From contig JBBRDM010000219.1 of NCBI GenBank assembly GCA_038203935.1, positions 1-7,419 on the forward strand: 7,419 bases of DNA. The letters are read 5' to 3'. The position numbers and the translations under genes are program-made. Below, one piece after another: positions 1-5,482 of this stretch. The notes beneath the pieces are model-generated. The model saw only the letters and a program-made list of their open reading frames with translations, did not search any database and had not been told where the DNA came from. Within the stretch, counting starts at the first letter, position 1; each line of letters starts with the position of its first letter. Source of the DNA: JANXSG01 sp038203935 (GTDB lineage: Bacteria > Armatimonadota > Chthonomonadetes > Chthonomonadales > Chthonomonadaceae).

Positions 1-43
1 GATGACTAATCTCTGATCTAACCGCGATACTAGCAATAAATAC

Positions 44-1507
44 TTACGATGGGCTCCACGCACCGATCCGCGTTACGGTAACCGCCATTCCAGCTTTGAC
101 GCGTAAATCGACTTGTTTGAGACGGATGCGAACAGCGAAAACCTGTTTGCCTCGTTCCTCTGGTGTTTGTATGTTGGCCGGGGTGAACTCTCCAGCAGAA
201 GCAATACTTTCTACTTCACCTGGCAGTAATGCAGAAATTCCATCCACCTTTAACTGCACTTCAGCGCCGACAGCAACCTGCGATAGATTGCCTTCAGGAA
301 CAAAAACACGCACCCAGATATCCGAAGGATTTTCCATTCGAATGACCGCCATTCCAGGCGAAATAAGATCTCCCACGGCAGTTAAAATGCGTTCTATCAC
401 ACCATCCTGAGGTGCGCGCAATATTCGCTCTTCGAGCGTTTTCTGTGAGCTCTTCGCCTGTGCTTTAGCGGCTATGGCTGCTGCTTCTGCCTGAGCAATC
501 TGTTCCTTACGATTACCTGCATTCAGTTCTTTCAGCGCTGTCTGGGCCTGTTTTAGCCGGGCTTCCGCTGCCTGAATATCTTCTTTTCTTGATCCTCGAA
601 GCAGCAGCTTAAGACTCTGCCTGGCCTGCATGGAATCTGCCCTTGCAGCGTCAATATCTTCCTTGCGCGTTCCAGCCAATTCCAGATCGAGGGCAGCTTT
701 TGCCTGCAGATAGGCTTCCTGATACTGCCTCAGCTCTTCGGCTGGTGTTCCCTCCTCGGCGCGCCTGTAAGCCTCTTCCATCTCGTTACTTTTTGCAGTG
801 GCAGCCTCTTCCTCGGCCCTAGTCTGGTCGACTTGCTGACGGCTGACAGCGCCTTCACTAAAGAGACTGGCTGTTCTTGCCATTTCCTTTATTGCCAGAA
901 TTTTCTGCGCGTTTGCCGCATCCAACCGGGCTTTCGCCTGCGACTTCTCCTCGAGCGTGAGGCCGCGCTGCGCCTGTGCCAGTCGAGCTTTCGCGCTTTG
1001 TTCGGCTGCTCGGACTTGAGCTATCTCTTGCGGACGCGGACCGGCCACCGCCTTGCTCAGCATCGCCAGTGTCTGGTTCAGATGCGCTCGCGCTCCTGCA
1101 ATCTCTTCGGGCAAGGGGCCGTTGCGCAGCCGTTCCAGATTTGCACTTAATTCTGCAACCGATTCTTCCTGTTTTTGAATATCTTCTCGCCGCGGCCCGT
1201 TCTGAACTTCCTTTAGTTGCTGTTCTGCCTGCTCTGCAGCTGCTTTCTTAGCCGCTGTGTCCTGCTCGGCTGGGATCGTTTCAAATTCGAGCAGGGGCTG
1301 GCCAGCATGGACAGTATCTCCCTCTTTTACAAGAATCCGAGCAGTGCGGCCACCGATTCGAGACGATATTTCAGAGGGCTGGCTCTCAAAAAACCCTGAC
1401 AGCGCGACGCGCTGCTTATTTCTCTGATGATCTATATACCAGCCGCCGCCACCAAAAATCGCGATCACCAGCAGCGCTATAATCGGCCGTGCGAAAGAGT
1501 GCTTCAC
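44..1507 (-). CDS. HlyD/YbhG-family membrane fusion protein with extended repeat hairpin
   Basis: Periplasmic adaptor of a tripartite export pump, linking an inner-membrane transporter to a TolC-type outer-membrane channel. Numbered from the GTG at 1507 (487 aa), residues 7-25 are the membrane anchor. Residues 38-76 and 360-392 are the two halves of the lipoyl domain (GGRTARILVKEGDTV; RAPQDGVIERI). Residues 78-359 are an alpha-helical hairpin, and 396-463 are the beta-barrel (IWVRVFVPEG). The hairpin tip has R211-x3-L215-x6-S222, the RLS motif known to contact TolC-family proteins. The arms hold eight G-x-x-x-E-[DEQ]-x units spaced 26 residues apart, four per arm. I chose the GTG start because AGGAG (1522-1518) lies 10 nt upstream. 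An in-frame ATG at 1549 would add 14 residues but has no visible SD. The pump genes are not in the window: only 43 bp follow the stop codon. The substrate is unknown. YbhG- and DevB-like adaptors usually serve ABC exporters. Confidence 0.93.
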   Translation of the reverse strand: MKHSFARPIIALLVIAIFGGGGWYIDHQRNKQRVALSGFFESQPSEISSRIGGRTARILVKEGDTVHAGQPLLEFETIPAEQDTAAKKAAAEQAEQQLKEVQNGPRREDIQKQEESVAELSANLERLRNGPLPEEIAGARAHLNQTLAMLSKAVAGPRPQEIAQVRAAEQSAKARLAQAQRGLTLEEKSQAKARLDAANAQKILAIKEMARTASLFSEGAVSRQQVDQTRAEEEAATAKSNEMEEAYRRAEEGTPAEELRQYQEAYLQAKAALDLELAGTRKEDIDAARADSMQARQSLKLLLRGSRKEDIQAAEARLKQAQTALKELNAGNRKEQIAQAEAAAIAAKAQAKSSQKTLEERILRAPQDGVIERILTAVGDLISPGMAVIRMENPSDIWVRVFVPEGNLSQVAVGAEVQLKVDGISALLPGEVESIASAGEFTPANIQTPEERGKQVFAVRIRLKQVDLRVKAGMAVTVTRIGAWSPS

Positions 1508-1686
1508 TTCAAAACGTCTCCTGGAACTCTGGGTGTAAAAAAATTCCATTTAAGGGCAGTTCGACCTATCGTCTGACCGTAATATTCTTCGATACTGCAT
1601 AAGTAATTTGCTGTAATCTCGCTTCAAAATCCTGAAACATGCACTTCAGCAATGCTCGTACAGTATTGATCGATCTGCCAATCGAT

Positions 1687-1715
1687 ATTATGCGGATAAT
1701 GCCAGCCGATGTCAA
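1687..1715 (-). promoter_or_regulatory. Sigma-70-type promoter for the hlyD-family gene
   Basis: On the minus strand, TTGACA (1715-1710, 6/6 consensus) is followed after 17 bp by CATAAT (1692-1687, 5/6). Transcription would start near 1680, giving a leader of about 170 nt before the GTG start. This is a consensus match only, but both boxes and the spacing are good. Confidence 0.6.
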
Positions 1716-1732
1716 GCGCTGGTATCGGCTGG
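1702..1732. promoter_or_regulatory. Candidate operator: 9-bp inverted repeat between divergent promoters
   Basis: CCAGCCGAT (1702-1710) and ATCGGCTGG (1724-1732) are perfect inverted copies separated by 13 bp. The left arm touches the -35 box of the minus-strand promoter. The right arm ends 5 bp before the -35 box of the plus-strand promoter. A dimeric regulator bound here could affect both genes. No regulator is identified, and a chance hairpin cannot be excluded. Confidence 0.45.
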
Positions 1733-1737
1733 GCTGT

Positions 1738-1766
1738 TTGACGTTCGACTGAATTCTCGTTATAAT
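1738..1766 (+). promoter_or_regulatory. Sigma-70-type promoter for the methyltransferase gene
   Basis: TTGACG (1738-1743, 5/6) and TATAAT (1761-1766, 6/6) are separated by exactly 17 bp. The predicted transcription start is near 1773, about 40 nt before the ATG at 1814. This is one of the strongest promoter matches in the window. Confidence 0.68.
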
Positions 1767-1813
1767 GAAGCGGCGAAAATATCACCTCTGTTTCTGGAGA
1801 TGGGGCACACTGT

Positions 1814-2851
1814 ATGATCAATTTGACTGAACAGCAGTTTCTTGATTTTCAAAAAGTAATCGCTTGGGAAGTTGGTACAGAATTGCCAGATGGTAGAATT
1901 CTTGGTGATTCGGATCTTAAGCTTAAAATAGTCCCTGATGGCGATGCGCGAGTGCAAGCCGTGGCCTCGCGATTCAATGCCCGGGATAAAACCGTAATCG
2001 AGGTGGGATCTAATGAGGGGTATCACACTGCTCAGCTCGCCCGAATCTGCAGGCACGTCACCGCCTTCGATGTTCGCCCGCACAATGTTGCCGCGTCTCT
2101 CATTAATTTATTCGTCCAGGATATACAGAATGCCCGCGTGGCTCTGCTGGATGCGCGCGATTTAGACAGCAGCTTTGGCACATTCGATATCATGTTTCAT
2201 GTGGGTGTTCTGTATCATTTGCTCGATCCGGTTACTCATCTCTATAAAATTGCCGATGTCGCAGACGACTTGATTCTCGATACCCACTACTGCCGCGACG
2301 ACACTTCATTTGAGCGCAGCGATCTCGTTTATGAAGGAAAATCTTACCGTGCGCACTATTTCGGGGAAGGAACCTGGCAGGATAATCGTGCCGGAGTGGA
2401 ACCTTATGCACGTTGGCTGTATCAAGACGATCTGCTCAAACTGCTCAAAGATGTAGGTTTCGAAACGGTGGAAGTGATATCGGACCGGATGGAAAAAGCT
2501 GGTCCGCGCTGGACAGTCATTGCTCGTAAAACACCTAAAACCGCTGCCGCAGTGGAAAAAGCCACTTTTACGGATTCCTCCGATACCTATTCAAAAACTG
2601 TGGAACAGTCGATTTCCTCCGCTTTGCCGGGCATGGAAGATGAAATAGCCCGTGCAAATGAAAAAGCTTCCTTCGCCCGATATGAACTTCAGGAGACCCA
2701 CGAACGCATTCGCATTTTAGAGCAGGAACTGATCTCACTGCGCCAATCCAATGCCGGCCTTCAGCACGAAATGGAAGCTATAAGAAATTCCAATACCTGG
2801 CGTTTAGGAAAGATGATCACTGGCCCGCTATCCGCATTCAAACGGCGATGA
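1814..2851 (+). CDS. Class I SAM-dependent methyltransferase with C-terminal coiled coil
   Basis: Predicted cytoplasmic methyltransferase of 345 aa; the acceptor is unknown. The Rossmann domain covers about residues 40-235. Motif I is VIEVGSNEGYH (61-71), the acidic loop is TAFD (83-86), and ARDL at 114-117 is the likely adenine-side loop. FHVGVLYHLLDP (128-139) resembles the GVLYH segment of the CmoB/Methyltransf_9 group. A polar linker (about 236-270) leads to a heptad-like helical stretch (about 275-325, ELQETHERIRILEQELISL). The end, NSNTWRLGKMITGPLSAFKR, resembles the tails of glycosyltransferases and methyltransferases in surface-polysaccharide clusters. The ATG is preceded by GGGG at 1802-1805, 8 nt upstream, and a strong promoter at 1738-1766. 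It is divergent from the adaptor gene. A role in methylating a surface glycan or lipid-linked sugar is inference. A tRNA-modifying CmoB-like role is less likely because of the added coiled coil. Confidence 0.85.
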   Translation: MINLTEQQFLDFQKVIAWEVGTELPDGRILGDSDLKLKIVPDGDARVQAVASRFNARDKTVIEVGSNEGYHTAQLARICRHVTAFDVRPHNVAASLINLFVQDIQNARVALLDARDLDSSFGTFDIMFHVGVLYHLLDPVTHLYKIADVADDLILDTHYCRDDTSFERSDLVYEGKSYRAHYFGEGTWQDNRAGVEPYARWLYQDDLLKLLKDVGFETVEVISDRMEKAGPRWTVIARKTPKTAAAVEKATFTDSSDTYSKTVEQSISSALPGMEDEIARANEKASFARYELQETHERIRILEQELISLRQSNAGLQHEMEAIRNSNTWRLGKMITGPLSAFKRR

Positions 2852-2903
2852 TAGCTTGCAATACTTATGTACATCAGAATGCAATTAATCCTGTTATTCT
2901 GCT

Positions 2904-2934
2904 TTGCTATCGCTGGTTTCCGAGTTAGTATAAT
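2904..2934 (+). promoter_or_regulatory. Possible promoter for the SMP-30-like gene
   Basis: TATAAT at 2929-2934 is a full -10 match. The best -35 is TTGCTA (2904-2909), but the spacer is 19 bp, so the match is weak. Transcription from here would give a leader of about 120 nt containing the dyad at 2965-2983 and the tandem repeat at 3013-3049. Confidence 0.35.
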
Positions 2935-2964
2935 GGGCAGGTATAACTCTGCAATGCATCGAAT

Positions 2965-2983
2965 AGAGTGACCTAATCACTCT
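2965..2983. promoter_or_regulatory. 7-bp inverted repeat in the leader of the SMP-30-like gene
   Basis: AGAGTGA (2965-2971) and TCACTCT (2977-2983) form a perfect dyad around a 5-bp centre. It lies 31 bp after the candidate -10 box. It has no following T-run, so it is more like an operator or small RNA hairpin than a terminator. It is short enough to be chance. Confidence 0.35.
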
Positions 2984-3012
2984 TGAAATCACCGTTTTGG
3001 CAAGCGATTAAA

Positions 3013-3049
3013 GATTTAATGAAGCGTTATGATTTAACGAAGCCGTTAT
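3013..3049 (+). repeat. Two-copy 18/19-bp tandem repeat abutting the SMP-30 gene SD
   Basis: GATTTAATGAAGCGTTAT (3013-3030) is followed at once by GATTTAACGAAGCCGTTAT (3031-3049). The copies differ by one substitution and one inserted C. A degenerate third copy (AAGCGATTA) lies just before. The array ends at the AAGGAG SD sequence (3050-3055). It could be a regulator site or a slippage-prone spacer. Confidence 0.6.
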
Positions 3050-3061
3050 AAGGAGAAGAGA

Positions 3062-3979
3062 TTGATAATATCGCTAAAAAAAGCGCTGTTCCTCGGTTTT
3101 ACATTCATTACACTTGGTATTGGGGCCACACGTACTAGAGCGGACGACAGCGCCATTCGGGCGGACGGAGCCGAACTGACGAAGCTATCCGGTGGATTCA
3201 GCTTTACAGAGGGACCGGCATCCGATGCCAAAGGAAATATCTATTTTACCGACCAGCCTAATGACCGCATTATGAAGTGGAGCGTCAACGGGAAGCTTTC
3301 CACCTTCATGCACCCCGCCGGGCGATCCAATGGTTTATGCTTCGATTCGGCAGGATATTTATGGGCATGCGCCGATGGGAAGAATGAGATGTGGCGGATA
3401 AGCCCCGCAGGTAAAGTGAAAAAAGTGATTAAGAAGTATCACGGCAAGCTGCTGAATGGCCCAAACGACATCTGGCTGCTGCCGAATGGCGCACTCTATT
3501 TCACGGATCCTTTCTACAAACGGGACTACTGGAAGCGCGGCCCCATGGAGCAGGAGTGCCAGGGAGTCTACTATATGGCGCCTGATCATAAATCGCTAAA
3601 GCGCGTCGTTTCTGATCTCAAGCAGCCCAATGGGATTATCGGCGCCCCGGATGGCAAAACTCTTTTCGTCGCGGACATCGTCGCCAACAAGACTTATTCC
3701 TATCATATCAACAGCAGCGGATCACTCACAAATAAACATCTGTTCTGCGAACTCGGCTCGGACGGGATGACTATCGATAATGAGGGGAATGTGTATCTCA
3801 CCGGCAAAGGCGTCACTGTTTTCGATAAAACCGGCAAACAGATCGAACACATCGATGTACCAGAAGAGTGGACCGCCAACATCTGCTTCGGCGGCAAAGA
3901 TAGACATATGCTGTTCATCACAGCCAGCAAAAGCATCTACAGCGTGAATATGCGCGTTCACGGAGTCGGCAGCGAATGA
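3062..3979 (+). CDS. Exported SMP-30/gluconolactonase/LRE family protein
   Basis: Six-bladed beta-propeller metal enzyme of the SMP-30 family, whose members hydrolyse sugar or other lactones. The protein is 305 aa. The start is a TTG with AAGGAG (3050-3055) 6 nt upstream; no better start is visible. Residues 1-27 form a Sec signal peptide: KK, then a hydrophobic stretch ALFLGFTFITLGIGA, with probable cleavage after TRA (25-27). It therefore acts in the periplasm or outside the cell. Family metal ligands can be matched as E50 (FTEGP), N180 (KQPNG) and D224 (GSDGMTID). R88-x-N90 matches the R-x-N substrate pair of SMP-30. GPND at 123-126 and YFTDP at 136-140 are further blade motifs. It appears to be a single gene with its own leader. 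The natural lactone cannot be told from sequence. The catalytic residues look intact. Confidence 0.9.
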   Translation: MIISLKKALFLGFTFITLGIGATRTRADDSAIRADGAELTKLSGGFSFTEGPASDAKGNIYFTDQPNDRIMKWSVNGKLSTFMHPAGRSNGLCFDSAGYLWACADGKNEMWRISPAGKVKKVIKKYHGKLLNGPNDIWLLPNGALYFTDPFYKRDYWKRGPMEQECQGVYYMAPDHKSLKRVVSDLKQPNGIIGAPDGKTLFVADIVANKTYSYHINSSGSLTNKHLFCELGSDGMTIDNEGNVYLTGKGVTVFDKTGKQIEHIDVPEEWTANICFGGKDRHMLFITASKSIYSVNMRVHGVGSE

Positions 3980-3980
3980 A

Positions 3981-4040
3981 AATCTTAATGATAATACACC
4001 TGATGTGGAACTAAGTATCAGGTGTATTATCATTAAGATT
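3981..4040. terminator. Perfect 24-bp inverted repeat, probable bidirectional terminator
   Basis: The arms are 3981-4004 and 4017-4040 with no mismatch, around a 12-nt loop (4005-4016, GTGGAACTAAGT). The element starts 2 bp after the SMP-30 stop codon and ends 29 bp before the reductase stop codon, so it lies between two converging genes. The inner half (ACACCTGAT/ATCAGGTGT) is the GC-richer core. The outer halves are AT-rich and could supply U-rich tails in both directions. No long pure T-run follows, so termination is inferred from position and stem length. Confidence 0.65.
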
Positions 4041-4068
4041 CAGTGCAGTAAATTCGAACGCCTGTGAT

Positions 4069-4686
4069 TTATAACACGGAATTGGCTTCCTCAAAATCGA
4101 GGCGCGGATTGCGTGGAAACAGTTTCGCATCGTCGCCATACCCCAGATTGCAGAGAAAATTTACTTTGTATTTTCCATCTGGGAAAAACTCCGCATTCAA
4201 TTTTGCCGCATCAAACCCCGACATTGGCCCACAATCCAGCCCGAGCGCCCTCGCAGCAAGCATAAAATACGCGCCTTGAAGCGAGCTGTTTCGGAATGCC
4301 CCCTCCTCAGCCAATTGTGGATTGGATTCAAACATCGGTTTCATATCGAAATGCGGGAATAGTCTGGGAAGCAGGTTGTAAAACTCTGTGTCGTAGGCGA
4401 TGATCGCGGTCACGGGAGCCGCTTTTGTTTTTTCTAAATTGCCGGGTGAGAGTGCGGGTATGAGACGTTCCTTCGCCTGCTCCGATTTCAAATATACTAT
4501 ACGCATAGGAGACATATTTGCGCTCGTCGGTCCCCACTTTGCCAGATCATAAATCTGTCTTAGAAGATCCTCCGATACCGCCTTCGGCAGCCAGGCATTG
4601 TGTGTTCGCGCTTTTCTAAATAGGATATCCAGCCCGGCATCATCGACATGCTTTTCCGATGAGATATTGAGTTGTTCTGTAGTCAT
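4069..4686 (-). CDS. rutE: Malonic semialdehyde reductase (RutE-type nitroreductase-fold flavoprotein)
   Basis: Cytoplasmic FMN-dependent reductase of the nitroreductase fold. RutE reduces malonic semialdehyde to 3-hydroxypropionate with NAD(P)H in the Rut uracil-degradation pathway. Numbered from the ATG at 4686 the protein is 205 aa, close to E. coli RutE (196 aa). Matching motifs run through the whole protein: RTHNAW (27-32), KWGPTSANMSP (50-60), PALSPGNLEKT (77-87), APVTAI (90-95), SNPQLAEEGAFRNSS (121-135), GLDCGPMSGFD (149-159) and LGYGDDAKLF (181-190). I chose the 4686 start because AAGGA lies 5 nt upstream; the in-frame ATG at 4716 has no SD and would add ten residues. No other rut gene is nearby, so a broader aldehyde or nitro-compound detoxification role is possible. 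It is divergent from an HxlR regulator, the usual arrangement for a regulated oxidoreductase. The symbol rests on similarity, not operon context. Confidence 0.88.
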   Translation of the reverse strand: MTTEQLNISSEKHVDDAGLDILFRKARTHNAWLPKAVSEDLLRQIYDLAKWGPTSANMSPMRIVYLKSEQAKERLIPALSPGNLEKTKAAPVTAIIAYDTEFYNLLPRLFPHFDMKPMFESNPQLAEEGAFRNSSLQGAYFMLAARALGLDCGPMSGFDAAKLNAEFFPDGKYKVNFLCNLGYGDDAKLFPRNPRLDFEEANSVL

Positions 4687-4714
4687 GACTTTCCTTCCAG
4701 TTGCAGTATATTTC

Positions 4715-4733
4715 ATTAATTGATCTAATTAAT
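4715..4733. promoter_or_regulatory. Candidate HxlR operator palindrome
   Basis: ATTAATT (4715-4721) and AATTAAT (4727-4733) are perfect inverted copies around GATCT. The site covers the -35 box of the plus-strand promoter (4720-4725) and lies just past the predicted start of the minus-strand transcript (about 4734). HxlR proteins bind such dyads as dimers near their own divergent promoters. Assignment to the neighbouring HxlR is inference, and AT-rich DNA makes chance dyads common. Confidence 0.5.
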
Positions 4734-4748
4734 TGAGCACATTATAAT
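4720..4748 (+). promoter_or_regulatory. Sigma-70-type promoter for the HxlR gene
   Basis: TTGATC (4720-4725, 4/6) is followed after 17 bp by TATAAT (4743-4748, 6/6). The predicted start is near 4755, giving a leader of about 56 nt. The -10 box is part of the palindrome ATTATAAT, which also forms the -10 box of the opposite promoter. Confidence 0.55.
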
Positions 4749-4770
4749 GCATATCGCTATAAAAAGTCAA
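4741..4770 (-). promoter_or_regulatory. Sigma-70-type promoter for the RutE-type reductase
   Basis: On the minus strand, TTGACT (4770-4765, 5/6) is followed after 18 bp by TATAAT (4746-4741, 6/6). The transcript would start near 4734 and enter the palindrome at 4733-4715 at once. It overlaps the HxlR promoter, so the two cannot both hold polymerase at the same time. Confidence 0.57.
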
Positions 4771-4810
4771 GTGCTATGTAATATATTCTGAAATAGGCTA
4801 TAATAGAAGT

Positions 4811-5218
4811 ATGAAAGATCATGAAATCGTGAAAGATTCGGCAGCAATTTGCGGTATTTCCTCCGCTATGATCAAAGGGTTGCTGCTTGTCCAGGAGAAG
4901 TGGGCGCTTTTGATAGTGCATAGGCTCATGAAGGGACCGCTGGGTTTCAATGAACTGAACCGCCAGGCAGATGGTGTCAACACCACCACTCTGTGCCAGC
5001 GCCTGACTCTGCTGGAACAGGTAGGAGTGATAGTGAAAACTGTTCATTCGACAATGCCGCCTCGCACCAGCTATGAACTAACCGAAGCCGGACATGCCCT
5101 GCAGCCACTATTAGCTGCAATAGAGGTGTGGAGCGAGAAATATCTAACGGGAATTGAGCGCCCATCGGCATGTACAGAAGCAGCATTTAACCGGGATAGT
5201 GATCATTCATTAGCCTGA
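4811..5218 (+). CDS. HxlR-family winged-helix transcriptional regulator
   Basis: DNA-binding regulator of the HxlR/YodB/HypR group, 135 aa, typical length. C14 sits in the N-terminal position of the conserved HxlR cysteine, which is redox- or electrophile-sensing in YodB and HypR. EKWALLIVHRLMKGPLGFNEL (29-49) matches the family core. The recognition helix region is about 54-74 (GVNTTTLCQRLTLLEQVGVI). PPRTSYELTEAGHALQPLL (83-101) is the wing and start of the dimer helix. Further cysteines are C62 and C121. It lies back to back with the RutE-type reductase and probably controls it and itself through the site at 4715-4733. The signal may be a reactive aldehyde or quinone; this is inference from the family and the neighbour. 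No good SD precedes the ATG. Its last 9 bp overlap the end of the opposite-strand Cdd1 gene. Confidence 0.92.
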   Translation: MKDHEIVKDSAAICGISSAMIKGLLLVQEKWALLIVHRLMKGPLGFNELNRQADGVNTTTLCQRLTLLEQVGVIVKTVHSTMPPRTSYELTEAGHALQPLLAAIEVWSEKYLTGIERPSACTEAAFNRDSDHSLA

Positions 5219-5482
5219 TTTCCAGTTCCACCATTTGAGCTTGTCCGGGTCAGGGTTCGGAGTTTCAGCGTAGTAGACTGCACATCGGAATACGTAGAGA
5301 AAGCACCGATCAACAGGCCTGCCCTCTATTTCAATCAGTTGATTATACATATTTTCAGGATTCTGGCCTACAAGATCAGATACTGCAGAATATCCCATCC
5401 TTTCGAGATCGTTTGCGATAGAAGGCCCTACTCCAGGAATCATTTCTAAAGGCTTTTTATTTACTCTGAGGCGTCTGCTCAC
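5210..5482 (-). CDS. Cdd1-type helix-hairpin-helix domain protein
   Basis: Small 90-aa protein of the Cdd1 ('pathogenicity locus') family, whose function is not established. The helix-hairpin-helix at about 12-37 (IPGVGPSIANDLERMG) suggests non-specific DNA binding. The family signature continues with DRCFLYVFRCAVYYAE (58-73) and ends with PDPDKLKWWNWK (77-88). The two cysteines, C60 and C67, are part of the usual pattern. It starts at a GTG with AAGGAG (5495-5490) 7 nt upstream, which is a clear start signal. The gene converges on hxlR and the two coding ends overlap by 9 bp, so no terminator separates them. It is full length and has no apparent link to the HxlR circuit. Despite the family's historical name, nothing here indicates virulence. 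Confidence 0.87.
   Translation of the reverse strand: MSRRLRVNKKPLEMIPGVGPSIANDLERMGYSAVSDLVGQNPENMYNQLIEIEGRPVDRCFLYVFRCAVYYAETPNPDPDKLKWWNWKSG

Noticed and set aside
833..1399. Several plus-strand open frames of 60-105 codons opposite the adaptor gene
   Set aside because: They mirror the Ala/Glu-rich codons of the adaptor, have Leu/Cys/Arg-rich unstructured products, and lack ribosome sites.
1624..1821. 65-codon minus-strand frame across the divergent promoter region
   Set aside because: It runs through both promoters and ends without similarity to anything known; the promoter reading explains the region better.
3013..3049. Tandem repeat considered as a CRISPR remnant
   Set aside because: The units are directly adjacent with no spacers, and no cas gene is present.
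3722..4033. Minus-strand frames opposite the end of the SMP-30 gene
   Set aside because: They are antisense to a well-conserved beta-propeller gene and start inside the 24-bp inverted repeat.
3981..4040. Inverted repeat considered as an insertion sequence end pair
   Set aside because: Only 12 bp separate the arms, there is no transposase and no target duplication is evident. A non-autonomous palindromic repeat remains possible and is covered in the findings.
4757..5186. Minus-strand frames opposite hxlR
   Set aside because: The plus-strand HxlR product matches its family along the whole length; the opposite frames have no family features.
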